DNA of 64,000 nucleotides from Agarivorans litoreus (GCF_019649015.1 NZ_BLPI01000001.1:4149001-4213000); one strand, 5' to 3'. Counted from the stretch's first letter, positions 27,508 to 37,185 are shown. Program-made: numbers and translations. Notes: generated by a model from the sequence alone, not told the origin.

Positions 27508-30483
27508 CTAGTTTGGTTTACTCATAGGGCTTTGTGCAGAAGTACTAGAACTGCTTGACTGAACGCGGCGCGAACCAACAGTAATAGGTTTACGTACATA
27601 AGGTTTTTTTACTACTTCTTCTGGTTGGCTAGGTGCTGCAACAACAGGAGCTGGTTTTGCCATAGCAGCTGAAGCATTACCTTTACCTACAACTTTGCTA
27701 GGTTTTAGCTTACCGCGATTACTGCGTTTAGGTTTTACTTCGGCTTTAACCGGATCAAGCGTAATGTTTTCAGCTACAGGTGCTTCTGCTTTAGTTTCAG
27801 CTACAGGTGCTTCTGATTTAGTTTCAGCTACAGGTGCTTCTGATTTAGTTTCAGCTACGGGTGCTTCTGCTTTAGTTTCAGCGACAGGTGCTTCTGCTTT
27901 AGTTTCAGCTACAGGTGCTTCTGCTTTAGTTTCAGCTACAGTTTCAACTATAGGCGCTTCTGCTTTAGTTTCAGCTACAGGTGCTTCAGCTTTAGTTTCA
28001 GCTACAGGTGCTTCTGCTTTAGTTTCAGCTACAGGCGCTTCTGGTTTAGTTTCAGCTACGGGTGCTTCTGCTTTAGTTTCAGCTACAGGTGCTTCTGCTT
28101 TAGTTTCAGCTACAGTTTCAACTATAGGCGCTTCTGCTTTAGTTTCAGCTACAGGTGCTTCAGCTTTAGTTTCAACTACAGGAGCGTCGGCTTTCACTTC
28201 TGCTTCAGGATAGCGAGAGTCGATAACTGCTTCTTGAGTACTTGTCTCTGCTTTTGGCAGATCATTAAAGCGTTTACGACCCGCACTGCTCGATGAGCGA
28301 CGACGACGCTTAGGCTTTGGAGCTTCTGAGCTATCGCTCGCTTTAGCTACTGGAGCTTCAGTTTTTGGCGAAGCTACTTCTGCTTTTTTAGCTACAGGCT
28401 TTTCAGTAACTGGTTGTTCTGCAGCTTGTTCAGCTATCGCTTCGTTGGTTTTTTCAGCTTTTACTCTTACTTTTTTACGCAAGTTACGACGTTCTCTACG
28501 CTCTTTAACTTGCTGTTCTTTTGGAGCATGTTGCTTGGTTTGAGACTTAGTTTCTTGAGTAGTCTCATTTTCAACTTTATCTCTAGCAGGTTTGTTACGC
28601 TGATCTTTGCGGCGACGGTTGCTATTAGAACCTTCGCTGCGATCTCCGCGTTCTTTTCGCTCTGGTCGATCTTGGCGCTTGTCGTTGCGCTTGTCATTAC
28701 GTTGATTATTGCGGCGATTATTACGTTTATCACGCTGATTGTTATTGCTGCGTGTTTGTTTCTTTGGTGTCGGTTTTTCTTCGCTTGCAAACATTGCACT
28801 AAAGAATGCAACGATACGTGCGATTAAAGAAGGCTCTGCAGCACTCTTAACCGGTTTGTTGGCTTTGGCTGGAACATTGGGCGCAGCAGGAGCACTAAAG
28901 CCTTGCAGTACTGGCTGTTCAGCTTCAATTTTTTCTTTCGCAACTTGATTAGGTTGATAAACAGGAGATGGGTTCTCTGTAGTTAATTGGTAGCTAGTCT
29001 CTTGGGTTTCTTCACCATTACGCACTCGTGTAACATCATAGTGCGGCGTTTCCATGTGTTGATTAGGGATAATCACTAATCGAACGTTATGACGTTTCTC
29101 AAGTTTGTTGATTGCTACGCGCTTTTCGTTAAGCAAGTAAGCAGCTACTGGCACAGGAACTTGTGCATGAACTTCAGAGGTATTCTCTTTAAGTGCTTCT
29201 TCTTCAAATAAGCGAAGGATCGACAGTGCTAAAGACTCGTTATCGCGAATGGTTCCTTGGCCACTACAGCGCGGACAAATATGGGTGCTTGACTCACCAA
29301 GTGATGGACGTAAGCGTTGACGAGACATTTCTAGTAAGCCAAAGCGAGAAATACGCCCTACCTGAACGCGAGCGCGATCTTGGCGAACCGCTTCTCGGAA
29401 ACGGTTTTCTACTTCGCGCTGGTTTTTGACCGGCGTCATATCGATGAAGTCGATAACTACTAGGCCACCTAAGTCTCGCAAGCGAAGTTGACGAGCTATC
29501 TCATCTGATGCTTCTAGGTTGGTTTGAAGTGCTGTTTCTTCAATGTCTCCACCCTTAGTTGCGCGAGCAGAGTTAATATCAATTGAGGTTAAGGCCTCGG
29601 TGGGATCGATAACAATTGAACCGCCCGATGGAAGTCGAACTTCGCGTTGGAAAGCAGATTCAATTTGCGATTCGATTTGGTAGTGGTTGAACATCGGTAC
29701 TTCGCCTTCGTAACGTTTTACACGGTTTACGAAGTCAGGACGAACCAGCTCGATGTGCTTTTTAGCTTGCTCATAGATAGTTTTATTATCGATGAGGATC
29801 TCGCCAACATCGCGACGTAAATAATCACGAATTGCACGAACAATTACATTGCTTTCTTGGTGGATAAGGAAAGGTGCTGGCTTAGACTCAGCTGCATCGG
29901 TAATTGCACCCCAGTGATTAAGTAGTACTTTTAAATCCCACTGAAGCTCCTCAGCCGATTTACCCACGCCAGCTGTACGAACGATTAGCCCCATGCCGCT
30001 AGGCAATTCTAGACCATTCATCGCTTCTTTAAGCTGTGTGCGCTCATCGCCTTCGATACGACGAGAAATGCCGCCTGCACGAGGGTTGTTTGGCATTAAT
30101 ACTAAATAACTACCGGCTAAGCTGATGAAAGTCGTTAATGCGGCGCCTTTGTTGCCACGTTCTTCTTTATCAATCTGAACGATGACTTCTTGACCTTCTT
30201 TAACCACTTCTTTGATGCTTGGACGTCCTTGATAGACGTAGCCTTCTGGGAAGTATTCGCGAGCGATTTCCTTCATTGGAAGGAAGCCGTGACGCTCTGC
30301 GCCGTAGTCAACAAATGCAGCTTCTAAACTAGGCTCTACACGAGTAATTTTGCCTTTGTAAATATTTGCTTTTTTCTGTTCGTGACCAGGACTTTCTATG
30401 TCTAGATCGTATAGCCTCTGGCCATCGACCAATGCAACGCGCATTTCTTCTAGCTGCATTGCATTAATTAACATTCTTTTCAT
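27508..30483 (-). CDS. rne: Ribonuclease E
   Basis: A 991-residue essential endoribonuclease and degradosome scaffold. The catalytic half (1 to about 510) has the S1 RNA-binding domain (about 35-120), the DNase I-like subdomain with [11 protein letters not shown] near 303-313 and VIDFIDM near 344, and the zinc-link CPRC at C403-C406. The C-terminal half is disordered, with an Arg/Lys/Asn-rich RNA-binding region (about 575-690) and a 15-unit repeat of about nine residues (VAETKAEAP), positions 27771-28179. The tail ends with [17 protein letters not shown], a likely protein-contact microdomain. Length is close to that of E. coli RNase E (1061). Confidence 0.96.
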   Translation of the reverse strand: MKRMLINAMQLEEMRVALVDGQRLYDLDIESPGHEQKKANIYKGKITRVEPSLEAAFVDYGAERHGFLPMKEIAREYFPEGYVYQGRPSIKEVVKEGQEVIVQIDKEERGNKGAALTTFISLAGSYLVLMPNNPRAGGISRRIEGDERTQLKEAMNGLELPSGMGLIVRTAGVGKSAEELQWDLKVLLNHWGAITDAAESKPAPFLIHQESNVIVRAIRDYLRRDVGEILIDNKTIYEQAKKHIELVRPDFVNRVKRYEGEVPMFNHYQIESQIESAFQREVRLPSGGSIVIDPTEALTSIDINSARATKGGDIEETALQTNLEASDEIARQLRLRDLGGLVVIDFIDMTPVKNQREVENRFREAVRQDRARVQVGRISRFGLLEMSRQRLRPSLGESSTHICPRCSGQGTIRDNESLALSILRLFEEEALKENTSEVHAQVPVPVAAYLLNEKRVAINKLEKRHNVRLVIIPNQHMETPHYDVTRVRNGEETQETSYQLTTENPSPVYQPNQVAKEKIEAEQPVLQGFSAPAAPNVPAKANKPVKSAAEPSLIARIVAFFSAMFASEEKPTPKKQTRSNNNQRDKRNNRRNNQRNDKRNDKRQDRPERKERGDRSEGSNSNRRRKDQRNKPARDKVENETTQETKSQTKQHAPKEQQVKERRERRNLRKKVRVKAEKTNEAIAEQAAEQPVTEKPVAKKAEVASPKTEAPVAKASDSSEAPKPKRRRRSSSSAGRKRFNDLPKAETSTQEAVIDSRYPEAEVKADAPVVETKAEAPVAETKAEAPIVETVAETKAEAPVAETKAEAPVAETKPEAPVAETKAEAPVAETKAEAPVAETKAEAPIVETVAETKAEAPVAETKAEAPVAETKAEAPVAETKSEAPVAETKSEAPVAETKAEAPVAENITLDPVKAEVKPKRSNRGKLKPSKVVGKGNASAAMAKPAPVVAAPSQPEEVVKKPYVRKPITVGSRRVQSSSSSTSAQSPMSKPN
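27771..28179 (-). repeat. Tandem 27-bp repeat in the RNase E tail
   Basis: About 15 units encode VAETKAEAP with small changes (KPEAP, KSEAP). Two units carry a four-residue insertion (IVET before VAET). These two lie 174 bp apart, which equals five normal units plus one long unit, so a six-unit block was itself duplicated. The repeats are nearly identical at DNA level, suggesting recent slippage. Confidence 0.92.
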
Positions 30484-30640
30484 TTATGTTGCCTTGGGGT
30501 TTGTTTGATTTAAACAACCTCATGGGCAGCAATTAACCTGCCTTAAATGGCCAGACCCTGTGTTTAATGTAAGAGCGTCTAGGTAACCTCTCGGTTAGCT
30601 TCTCTAGTCCTTAGGGCGCATTTTGGCGCTTGTATAAATA
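30484..30640 (-). promoter_or_regulatory. rne 5' leader
   Basis: On the minus strand the bases before rne form several hairpins. One stem with a four-base loop lies at 30581-30600 (GGTTA with TAACC), another near 30620 (GCGC with GCGC), and TTGTTT/AAACAA lies close to the start codon. RNase E in enteric bacteria controls its own mRNA through hairpins in such a leader. Autoregulation here is inferred from position and structure only. Confidence 0.4.
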
Positions 30641-30659
30641 TGAGTCCCGCAAACTGAGC

Positions 30660-30688
30660 TTGCCGAACTTTACAATCTATTCTATATA
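30660..30688 (+). promoter_or_regulatory. Possible promoter upstream of a small transcript before rluC
   Basis: TTGCCG, 17 bases, then TATATA. It would start transcription near 30695, 200 bases before rluC. Confidence 0.35.
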
Positions 30689-30694
30689 GCTTTG

Positions 30695-30859
30695 ATTTAA
30701 GGCAAATAATTGTGATTGCCTATCAGGTTGCTATGAAAATTCTTAGTTTCGATAGCACCAAAATTTACAAATTAATGGGCTTCGAATACGGTGCCAAATA
30801 AGGAAAACCTTTAAAAACGGGCACTTTAAGCCTTACAAATATAGCAAAGCTATATTTTT
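30695..30859 (+). ncRNA. Candidate small RNA or rluC leader
   Basis: Between a possible promoter (30660-30688) and a terminator-like hairpin (30837-30859: AAATATAGC with GCTATATTT, then TT) lie about 165 bases. They hold a 22-codon reading frame and a nested hairpin (GTGCC 30791-30795 with GGCAC 30820-30824, enclosing AAGG/CCTT). This would be an independent short transcript or an attenuated leader. It is unverified. Confidence 0.3.
30733..30801 (+). CDS. Candidate 22-codon small ORF upstream of rluC
   Basis: An ATG-to-TAA frame of 22 codons (MKILSFDSTKIYKLMGFEYG, then AK) with AGG five bases upstream. It lies inside the candidate small transcript, and its stop is within the nested hairpin, so translation could affect folding. 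I do not recognise it. Short frames occur by chance, so confidence is low. Confidence 0.25.
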   Translation: MKILSFDSTKIYKLMGFEYGAK

Positions 30860-30880
30860 CCATCAAATTATTTATGAGCA

Positions 30881-30889
30881 TGTTACAAT
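30881..30889 (+). promoter_or_regulatory. Extended -10 promoter of rluC
   Basis: TGT-TACAAT is an extended -10 element ending seven bases before the rluC ATG. A transcript from it would begin at or next to the start codon, giving a leaderless or almost leaderless message. The -35 region is poor, as is common with extended -10 promoters. Confidence 0.45.
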
Positions 30890-30896
30890 TTTTGCT

Positions 30897-31847
30897 ATGA
30901 ATACCGAAAATAAAGCAGTTCAGATGGTCACGGTGAGTGACGACGAGGCTGGACAAAGAATAGATAACTTCCTACTAAAACGGCTAAAAGGGGTACCTAA
31001 AAGTCGTATTTATCGCATTTTACGCAAAGGGGAGGTTAGGGTTAACAAAAAGCGAGTTAAACCAGAATATAAAGTTCAAGCTGGTGATGCTGTGAGAATT
31101 CCGCCAATTAGAGTTTCGGAAGAAACCGGTTTGCCGTCGAACAAGCTCAATCAGGTTGTTCAGCTAGAACAGCAAATCGTTTATGAAGACGACTGCTTGT
31201 TAGTTCTGAATAAACCTTCTGGCATGGCCGTGCATGGTGGTAGTGGGTTAAGTTTTGGGGTGATTGAAGCTCTGCGCTCGTTGCGTCAAGATTGTCGTTA
31301 TCTGGAATTGGTTCACCGAATAGACCGAGATACTTCTGGTCTACTGCTTGTCGCTAAAAAACGTAGCGCCTTGCGTGAAATGCACCGACAGCTAAGAGAA
31401 AAGGTTGTTCAAAAAGACTATCTAACTTTGGTACATGGCCAATGGCCAAAATCGGTGAGGTCGGTCGATGCTCCATTACGTAAAAACGCTGTGTCGTCAG
31501 GCGAAAGAATGGTGGTTGTCGATCAAGCAGAAGGTAAACCCTCGCTTACTCGTTATCGAATAGAGCGCAGATATGCAGACATGACCCTGATGAAAGCAAG
31601 TCCGGTGACTGGCAGAACCCATCAAATTCGTGTGCACAGCCTTTATGAAGGTCATAGCATTGCGGGTGATGATAAATATACTGATAAAGAACTATTGGCT
31701 GCTACCGAAGCGAAAGGTTTGAATCGTTTGTTTTTACACGCATGGCAAATTCGCTTTGAGCACCCGGCCACACAAAAAGAAATGCATTTAACCGCACCGT
31801 TGGAGCCAAGTCTTCAGCACTTTTGTGATCAACTTGATCCTTTATAG
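30897..31847 (+). CDS. rluC: 23S rRNA pseudouridine synthase RluC
   Basis: A 316-residue enzyme that isomerises uridines 955, 2504 and 2580 of 23S rRNA in E. coli. It has an N-terminal S4 RNA-binding domain (about 17-80) and the RluA-type catalytic domain with HRIDRDTSGLLLVAKK (aspartate near 145) and GRTHQIRVH. Divergence from rne is the E. coli arrangement, which supports RluC over RluD. No Shine-Dalgarno sequence is visible. Confidence 0.94.
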   Translation: MNTENKAVQMVTVSDDEAGQRIDNFLLKRLKGVPKSRIYRILRKGEVRVNKKRVKPEYKVQAGDAVRIPPIRVSEETGLPSNKLNQVVQLEQQIVYEDDCLLVLNKPSGMAVHGGSGLSFGVIEALRSLRQDCRYLELVHRIDRDTSGLLLVAKKRSALREMHRQLREKVVQKDYLTLVHGQWPKSVRSVDAPLRKNAVSSGERMVVVDQAEGKPSLTRYRIERRYADMTLMKASPVTGRTHQIRVHSLYEGHSIAGDDKYTDKELLAATEAKGLNRLFLHAWQIRFEHPATQKEMHLTAPLEPSLQHFCDQLDPL

Positions 31848-31860
31848 TGGGGTTTGAGAT

Positions 31861-31881
31861 AAAAGGAGCTTAGCTCCTTTT
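31861..31881. terminator. Bidirectional terminator between rluC and maf
   Basis: AAAAGGAGC and GCTCCTTTT pair perfectly across a three-base loop in the gap between convergent rluC and the Maf gene. Confidence 0.9.
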
Positions 31882-31888
31882 ACGTATG

Positions 31889-32473
31889 CTAGCTTAACAA
31901 CTCAAAATCTTGGCTTTCTAACAACCGGCATAGTTTTATTAACGGAAGGCCAATCAAACTGTTCGGGTCGTCACCTTTTAAGTGCTTGAATAGCACAATG
32001 CCAGAGCCTTCACTTTTAAAGCTTCCAGCACAGTTATAAGGTTGTTCTATCTGCAGGTAACGTTCAATGAGGCTGTCGGAGAGATCTCTAAAGCCAACTT
32101 CAAAGGTGTCTACCAAACTCTGCATTTGTTGCGTTTCACTATTATATAGCGCTAGCCCTGTATAAAAGGTGATGGCTTGTCCGCTTGCTGCTTTAAGTTG
32201 TTTCACAGCATTTTGATGGTTGCCGGGTTTCCCAACAATGTCTCCGTTTATGCAGCACACCTGATCAGAACCTATAATCAGGTTTTTGGGAAACTGTGTT
32301 TTTCCTGCAAGTGCTTTTTGCTCGGCTAAACGTAATACCAACAACTCTGGTGTTTCTTTAGGTTTTGGTGATTCATCGATATCTGGATTAAAGCAATCAA
32401 ATGTAGAGCAAACTTTTTCTAATAGTTGTTTTCTGTAAGCAGAGCTTGAGGCAAGAATTAGTCGATTTTTCAT
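31889..32473 (-). CDS. Maf-family nucleotide pyrophosphatase (YceF type)
   Basis: A 194-residue house-cleaning enzyme that removes non-canonical nucleotides; the YceF subgroup acts on 7-methyl-GTP. The Maf signature LASSSAYRKQLLE (7-19) and IIGSDQVC near 67-74 are present, with EKA-type residues after. Position, divergent from yceD next to the rpmF-fab cluster, is the same as for yceF in E. coli. Confidence 0.9.
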   Translation of the reverse strand: MKNRLILASSSAYRKQLLEKVCSTFDCFNPDIDESPKPKETPELLVLRLAEQKALAGKTQFPKNLIIGSDQVCCINGDIVGKPGNHQNAVKQLKAASGQAITFYTGLALYNSETQQMQSLVDTFEVGFRDLSDSLIERYLQIEQPYNCAGSFKSEGSGIVLFKHLKGDDPNSLIGLPLIKLCRLLESQDFELLS

Positions 32474-32565
32474 CGTTTTTTAACCAAAATTAACAGTCTG
32501 CTGATTTTAAACGCAATCTTTAGTGATAGCGATGCTTTAAAGGCAGGAAAAAAGCACAAATTGTT

Positions 32566-32594
32566 TTGACTATCACTGAGTGTAACTATATTAT
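32566..32594 (+). promoter_or_regulatory. Strong sigma-70 promoter of yceD-rpmF-plsX-fab
   Basis: TTGACT, 17 bases, then TATTAT. Expected transcription start is near 32601, only two or three bases before the yceD ATG at 32604, so the message would be almost leaderless. Confidence 0.78.
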
Positions 32595-32603
32595 GCGCGC
32601 CTT

Positions 32604-33134
32604 ATGCAAAAAGTGAAATTACCAGTAGAGATTGACCCGTTTAAGACGGCTAAGCGAAAGTTGGATTATGAGGGCTTCCTCGAGATCAAACGATTGCCTC
32701 GTTTTAGCGATGCAACCTTGAAAGTGAATAGTGATGTAGACGTCTGGTTGCGCTTTGGAACTGATCCGCAAGGTTTAGTTGTCGTTCAAGGCAAAGCGTT
32801 AACTGAGGTGGAGTTAGAGTGCCAACGTTGTAGTGAAACTTTTAGTTACGCTATTAATGTTGAGTTTACTTACTCGCCAGTCTGCGATGAATCGCAAGTG
32901 GAAGAGTTACCAGAAGATTACGAACCACTGCAACTAAATGAAGACAACTACTTTTTAGTAGCTGAATTGATTGAAGACGAATTGTTATTAGCGTTGCCAA
33001 TCATACCTAAACATTCTTTAGAGGATTGTAAGGTTCAGCAAAACGAACAAGTATTTGGTGAAATCGACGTTGTAGAGGAAGAATCTAAACCAAATCCGTT
33101 TGCAGTGTTACAAAGTTTAAAAAAGAAAGACTAG
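32604..33134 (+). CDS. yceD: 23S rRNA accumulation protein YceD (DUF177)
   Basis: A 176-residue DUF177 protein. It shares the N-terminus MQKVKLP with E. coli YceD and has the ECQRC pair near 73-77 and the conserved end KPNPFAVLQSLKKK. YceD homologues are linked to 23S rRNA accumulation and are almost always followed by rpmF, as here (12 bases downstream). No Shine-Dalgarno sequence fits the start because the promoter -10 lies nine bases upstream. Confidence 0.92.
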   Translation: MQKVKLPVEIDPFKTAKRKLDYEGFLEIKRLPRFSDATLKVNSDVDVWLRFGTDPQGLVVVQGKALTEVELECQRCSETFSYAINVEFTYSPVCDESQVEELPEDYEPLQLNEDNYFLVAELIEDELLLALPIIPKHSLEDCKVQQNEQVFGEIDVVEEESKPNPFAVLQSLKKKD

Positions 33135-33146
33135 GAGACTGGGTCA

Positions 33147-33320
33147 ATGGCTGTTCAGAAAAGTAAAGTTACACGTTCAAGACGTGGCATGCGTCGTTCA
33201 CACGATGCTATCGAAAACAATGTTGCATTAACAACTGACGCTACTTCAGGTGAGCTTCACCGTCGTCACCATGTTACTGCTGACGGTTACTACCGCGGTA
33301 ACAAGGTAATCAACAAGTAA
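33147..33320 (+). CDS. rpmF: 50S ribosomal protein L32
   Basis: A 57-residue ribosomal protein. It starts [20 protein letters not shown] and has the classical L32 basic N-terminus; the zinc-binding cysteines found in some L32 proteins are absent, as in E. coli. TAGGAG lies upstream of the ATG. It is co-transcribed with yceD and plsX, linking ribosome production and lipid synthesis. It was too short for a standard ORF list. Confidence 0.97.
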   Translation: MAVQKSKVTRSRRGMRRSHDAIENNVALTTDATSGELHRRHHVTADGYYRGNKVINK

Positions 33321-33331
33321 ATTTTTGCATT

Positions 33332-34357
33332 TTGCAAAAACTTACTATTGCAGTTGATGCAATGGGGGGCGACGTTGGCCCCCATGTTACAGTGCCTGCC
33401 GTTGCGCAGGCACTTAACTATTACCCTCATTTACATGTTACCTTAATCGGTGACAAGAACTTTATTAACTCCCTGTTAATAGAATATAAGATTTGTCAGC
33501 ATCCGCGCTTAGAGTTTGTTCATTCCAGCCAAGTTGTTTCCGCTAACGATAAACCTATTACTGCATTGCGTTCTAGACGCCAATCTTCAATGCGCTTAGC
33601 CCTTGATTTAGTTCACCAACAGCAAGCTGATGCCTGTGTGAGCGCAGGGAATACTGGTGCACTTATGGCCATGGCTAAAGTGGTACTTAAACTATTGCCA
33701 GGTATAGAACGCCCTGCATTAGTCACTCATTTACCTGAAGAAAACGGCCAAGGTAGTTTGCTGCTGGATTTAGGCGCTAACTCTAGTTGTGATTCAGAGG
33801 TATTAATGCAGTTTGCGGTAATGGGAGCGTCTTTAGCCGAAAGTGTGTGGGGCTTATCTAAGCCTCGTGTTGCATTGTTGAATATTGGTGAAGAGCAAAT
33901 AAAGGGCAATGATGTAGTAAAACAAACGGCGCAGCTTCTTGAAAACTCAAGCGCGATTAATTACATTGGCTTTGTTGAGGGGAATCAACTATTTAGTGGT
34001 AAAGCAGATGTAATAGTATGTGATGGGTTTGTAGGCAATATTGCACTTAAAACTGCTGAAGGGGTTTCCCAGCTTATACTCGCAAAACTAAAGAAACAGT
34101 TTGATGTAAACTGGTTTGCTAGATTTATCCTCAAACTGTTTTTGCCGAGTCTTAAATCTCAACTAAAACAACTGAACCCCGACCAGTATAATGGCGCGAG
34201 TCTGTTAGGATTGCGCGGCATTGTAATTAAGAGTCATGGGCATGCCGATGAAAAGGCATTTTTGCAAGCTATTCACCAAGCCGTCGCAGAGATACAACAG
34301 CAAGTGCCAGGTCGCATTACCGACAAACTTGAATCTTTATTAATTGATAAGCATTAA
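33332..34357 (+). CDS. plsX: Phosphate acyltransferase PlsX
   Basis: A 341-residue peripheral membrane enzyme making acyl-phosphate from acyl-ACP for phospholipid synthesis. The family start is recognised as [20 protein letters not shown]. The only suitable start is TTG at 33332, 11 bases after rpmF, with no Shine-Dalgarno sequence; translation is probably coupled to rpmF. Other motifs include [15 protein letters not shown] near 145 and [15 protein letters not shown] near 230. It is followed by fabH. Confidence 0.94.
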   Translation: MQKLTIAVDAMGGDVGPHVTVPAVAQALNYYPHLHVTLIGDKNFINSLLIEYKICQHPRLEFVHSSQVVSANDKPITALRSRRQSSMRLALDLVHQQQADACVSAGNTGALMAMAKVVLKLLPGIERPALVTHLPEENGQGSLLLDLGANSSCDSEVLMQFAVMGASLAESVWGLSKPRVALLNIGEEQIKGNDVVKQTAQLLENSSAINYIGFVEGNQLFSGKADVIVCDGFVGNIALKTAEGVSQLILAKLKKQFDVNWFARFILKLFLPSLKSQLKQLNPDQYNGASLLGLRGIVIKSHGHADEKAFLQAIHQAVAEIQQQVPGRITDKLESLLIDKH

Positions 34358-34364
34358 GTCTTTT

Positions 34365-35324
34365 ATGTACTCAAAAATATTATCTACAGGTAGTTATCTG
34401 CCAACAAATGTAAGAACTAACTCAGATCTTGAGAAAATGGTAGAAACCAGTGATCAATGGATTACTGATCGTACCGGTATTAAAGAACGCCGTATTGCAG
34501 GTAATAACGAGTCTGTTGCTGATATGGGCGCATTTGCGGCTGAGTTAGCGATTAAAAGAGCAGATATCGACAAAAATGATATTGGCTTAATTATTCTAGC
34601 AACAACCTCAAGCGAGAATGCATTTCCTGCCGCTGCTTGTGAGGTTCAAGCAAAGTTAGCGCTTCCGGGGGTGCCTGCTTTTGATATTGCAGCGGCCTGC
34701 GCCGGCTTTACTTATGCATTAAGTGTTGCCGACCAGTACATAAAGAGTGGCTTGGTTCAAAAAGCACTAGTCATTGGTGCTGATAAGCTTTCACATATGT
34801 GCGATCCGGACGACCGCTCAACCATTATTTTATTTGGTGATGGTGCTGGAGCTGTTCTATTAGGGGCTAGCGAAGAACCAGGCATTTTGTCTACCCATAT
34901 CCATGCAGATGGCCGTTATGGCGATTTGTTAAAACTACCTCATCCACAACGTGGAATGTCGGGCACCGAAATGGAGTCTTACATGACGATGAGTGGAAAT
35001 GAGGTATTTAAAGTTGCGGTAACTCGTTTAAGTGAAATTGTTACAGAAACCTTAGCCGCAAACAGTATTGAAAAAACAGAATTAGATTGGTTAGTGCCAC
35101 ACCAAGCTAATTTCAGAATCATTAAAGCTACAGCCAAAAAGCTCGCTATGCCACTCGATAAAGTAGTGCTTACTTTAGACAGACATGGCAATACTTCGGC
35201 TGCCTCCGTACCCATTGCTTTAGACGAAGCTGTAACAGATGGGCGTATTCAACGAGGCCAGCTAGTATTACTAGAAGCATTTGGTGGTGGTTTTGCGTGG
35301 GGCAGTGCCCTAGTTAGATTTTAA
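34365..35324 (+). CDS. fabH: Beta-ketoacyl-ACP synthase III FabH
   Basis: A 319-residue condensing enzyme that starts fatty-acid synthesis by joining acetyl-CoA to malonyl-ACP. The catalytic triad is C112 (AACAGFTYA), His in VPHQANFRI near 246, and Asn in HGNTSAAS near 276. I use ATG 34365 ([13 protein letters not shown]); an upstream TTG would add seven residues not found in the family. It lies eight bases after plsX. Confidence 0.96.
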   Translation: MYSKILSTGSYLPTNVRTNSDLEKMVETSDQWITDRTGIKERRIAGNNESVADMGAFAAELAIKRADIDKNDIGLIILATTSSENAFPAAACEVQAKLALPGVPAFDIAAACAGFTYALSVADQYIKSGLVQKALVIGADKLSHMCDPDDRSTIILFGDGAGAVLLGASEEPGILSTHIHADGRYGDLLKLPHPQRGMSGTEMESYMTMSGNEVFKVAVTRLSEIVTETLAANSIEKTELDWLVPHQANFRIIKATAKKLAMPLDKVVLTLDRHGNTSAASVPIALDEAVTDGRIQRGQLVLLEAFGGGFAWGSALVRF

Positions 35325-35339
35325 TTATTAGGATAGATG

Positions 35340-36272
35340 ATGAGTAAATTAGCATTTGTTTTTCCAGGACAAGGCTCACAAAGCGTTGGCATGTTAGCCG
35401 AGCTTATTAGTGAGTATCCGGTAGTTGCTGATACCTTTAAACAAGCCTCTGAGGTGCTAGGTTATGATTTAGCCGGTTTAGTTGCCAACGGCCCAGCTGA
35501 AGAGTTGAATGAAACCAGTCGTACTCAACCAGCGCTACTAACCGCCTCTGTGGCTTTGTGGCGTTTATGGAATGAGCTAGGTGGCAGCGCGCCAGCAGTA
35601 TTAGCGGGACACAGTTTAGGCGAGTACTCAGCATTAACTTGTGCCGGAGTGTTAGAGTTTGCTGATGCTCTTAAGCTAGTAGAATATCGCGGTCAGTTAA
35701 TGCAAAAAGCCGTACCAGCCGGTGTTGGGGCAATGTCTGCAATCATTGGTTTAGGTAATCAAGAAATCATTGACGCTTGTGAAAAAGCTGCTCAAGACCA
35801 AGTTGTAACAGCGGTTAACTTTAACTCACCTGGTCAAGTGGTTATCGCGGGCCATAAAGAAGCGGTAGACCGAGCTAACGTATTGTGTAAAGAAGCAGGT
35901 GCTAAGCGAGCCTTACCATTGCCAGTAAGTGTGCCTTCCCACTGTGCTTTGATGCAACCAGCAGCCGACGAATTAGCGGGTTACATTGAGGGTATCTCTT
36001 TTTCTGAGCCAAAATTCGATGTTATTAATAACGTAGACGTAGCAATCGAACGAGATGCTAAAGCAATTAAGCTTGCACTAATTAAGCAGCTTTATAGCCC
36101 AGTACGTTGGACTGAAACCGTTGAAGCAATGGCCACTCGCGGTATTGAAACCGTTTATGAGTGCGGCCCAGGTAAAGTACTTAGTGGCTTAGTTAAGCGG
36201 ATCCACAAGCCATTAGTTGCAGCAGCAATTAATGATACAACTTCTATAAAAACTGCTTTAGATAATAAGTAA
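35340..36272 (+). CDS. fabD: Malonyl-CoA-ACP transacylase FabD
   Basis: A 310-residue enzyme that loads malonate on ACP. The nucleophile S92 is in GHSLGEYSAL and the catalytic histidine near 201 in VPSHCAL. Of two adjacent ATGs (35337, 35340) the second is better spaced from AGGA. It sits 13 bases before fabG. Confidence 0.96.
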   Translation: MSKLAFVFPGQGSQSVGMLAELISEYPVVADTFKQASEVLGYDLAGLVANGPAEELNETSRTQPALLTASVALWRLWNELGGSAPAVLAGHSLGEYSALTCAGVLEFADALKLVEYRGQLMQKAVPAGVGAMSAIIGLGNQEIIDACEKAAQDQVVTAVNFNSPGQVVIAGHKEAVDRANVLCKEAGAKRALPLPVSVPSHCALMQPAADELAGYIEGISFSEPKFDVINNVDVAIERDAKAIKLALIKQLYSPVRWTETVEAMATRGIETVYECGPGKVLSGLVKRIHKPLVAAAINDTTSIKTALDNK

Positions 36273-36285
36273 CGAGGAATTTTCA

Positions 36286-37020
36286 ATGTCTCTACAAGGT
36301 AAGGTTGCCTTAGTAACTGGCGCAAGCCGTGGTATTGGTCGTGCAACGGCTGAAACTTTAGTTGCTCGCGGCGCCACCGTTATTGGAACTGCTACTTCAG
36401 AGAAGGGCGCCGAAGCCATTGCTGCCTATTTAGGCGAAAATGGTACTGGTTTAGCTTTAGACGTAACGTCTAGCGATTCAATTGCTCAGCTGTTTGCTGA
36501 TATCAAAGCTAAATATGGCGATATCGATATTCTTGTGAACAATGCCGGTATTACCCGTGACAACTTATTAATGCGTATGAAAGACGACGAGTGGGAAGAT
36601 ATTATCAATACTAACCTTACGTCTATTTTCCGTTTAAGCAAAGCGGTATTGCGTGCAATGATGAAAAAGCGCAATGGTCGTATTATTAGTATAGGTTCGG
36701 TTGTTGGCACCATGGGCAACGCAGGCCAAGCTAACTATTCTGCTGCCAAAGCAGGCGTATTAGGTTTTACTCGCTCATTAGCGCGCGAAGTCGCTTCTCG
36801 TGGGATCACAGTTAATGCGATTGCTCCTGGTTTTATTGAAACAGATATGACGCGAGCACTTGACGATAATCAGCGTGGTGCTATCTTGTCGCAGGTGCCT
36901 ATGGCGCGTTTAGGTGATGCTGAAGAAATCGCCAAAACGGTTGCTTTTTTAGCAAGCGACGATGCTGCCTATATTACTGGTGAAACTATTCACGTTAATG
37001 GCGGGATGTACATGGTTTAA
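36286..37020 (+). CDS. fabG: 3-oxoacyl-ACP reductase FabG
   Basis: A 244-residue NADPH-dependent short-chain dehydrogenase that reduces 3-oxoacyl-ACP in fatty-acid elongation. It shows TGASRGIG (11-18) for the cofactor, NNAGIT near 85, and the Ser-Tyr-Lys triad with YSAAK at 151-155. GAGGAA precedes the ATG. It is followed by a 165-base gap with a likely extra promoter for acpP. Confidence 0.96.
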   Translation: MSLQGKVALVTGASRGIGRATAETLVARGATVIGTATSEKGAEAIAAYLGENGTGLALDVTSSDSIAQLFADIKAKYGDIDILVNNAGITRDNLLMRMKDDEWEDIINTNLTSIFRLSKAVLRAMMKKRNGRIISIGSVVGTMGNAGQANYSAAKAGVLGFTRSLAREVASRGITVNAIAPGFIETDMTRALDDNQRGAILSQVPMARLGDAEEIAKTVAFLASDDAAYITGETIHVNGGMYMV

Positions 37021-37113
37021 GCAGCGGCTTAAAAAATGTGCAAAAAATTGATAGATCGCAAGTTTTTTACAAAAATAACTACGAAAAACGTGGTTAGACC
37101 ACTACGGTTAGAC

Positions 37114-37141
37114 TTGCAAAGTAATTCGGTTTGAATACACT
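37114..37141 (+). promoter_or_regulatory. Likely acpP promoter
   Basis: TTGCAA, 16 bases, then TACACT, about 45 bases before the acpP start. ACP is needed in large amounts and commonly has its own promoter inside the fab cluster. Confidence 0.5.
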
Positions 37142-37185
37142 ATCGCAACAACGCAGAAGCGTATTTACTAAGGAAAAATATTGTC

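Noticed and set aside
27771..28179. CRISPR-like regular repeat
   Set aside because: The units are directly adjacent without unique spacers and stay in the rne reading frame.
27695..28213. A 172-codon plus-strand frame with repeated ATGASALVS
   Set aside because: It is the antisense of the RNase E repeat. The regular repeat keeps the opposite frame open; there is no independent sign of coding.
28414..28827. 137-codon plus-strand frame and other long frames opposite rne
   Set aside because: They are shadows of the Lys/Arg-rich tail of RNase E, which is a strong family match on the minus strand.
30765..30956. 63-codon minus-strand frame over the rluC start
   Set aside because: It overlaps a confident gene start and has no family resemblance.
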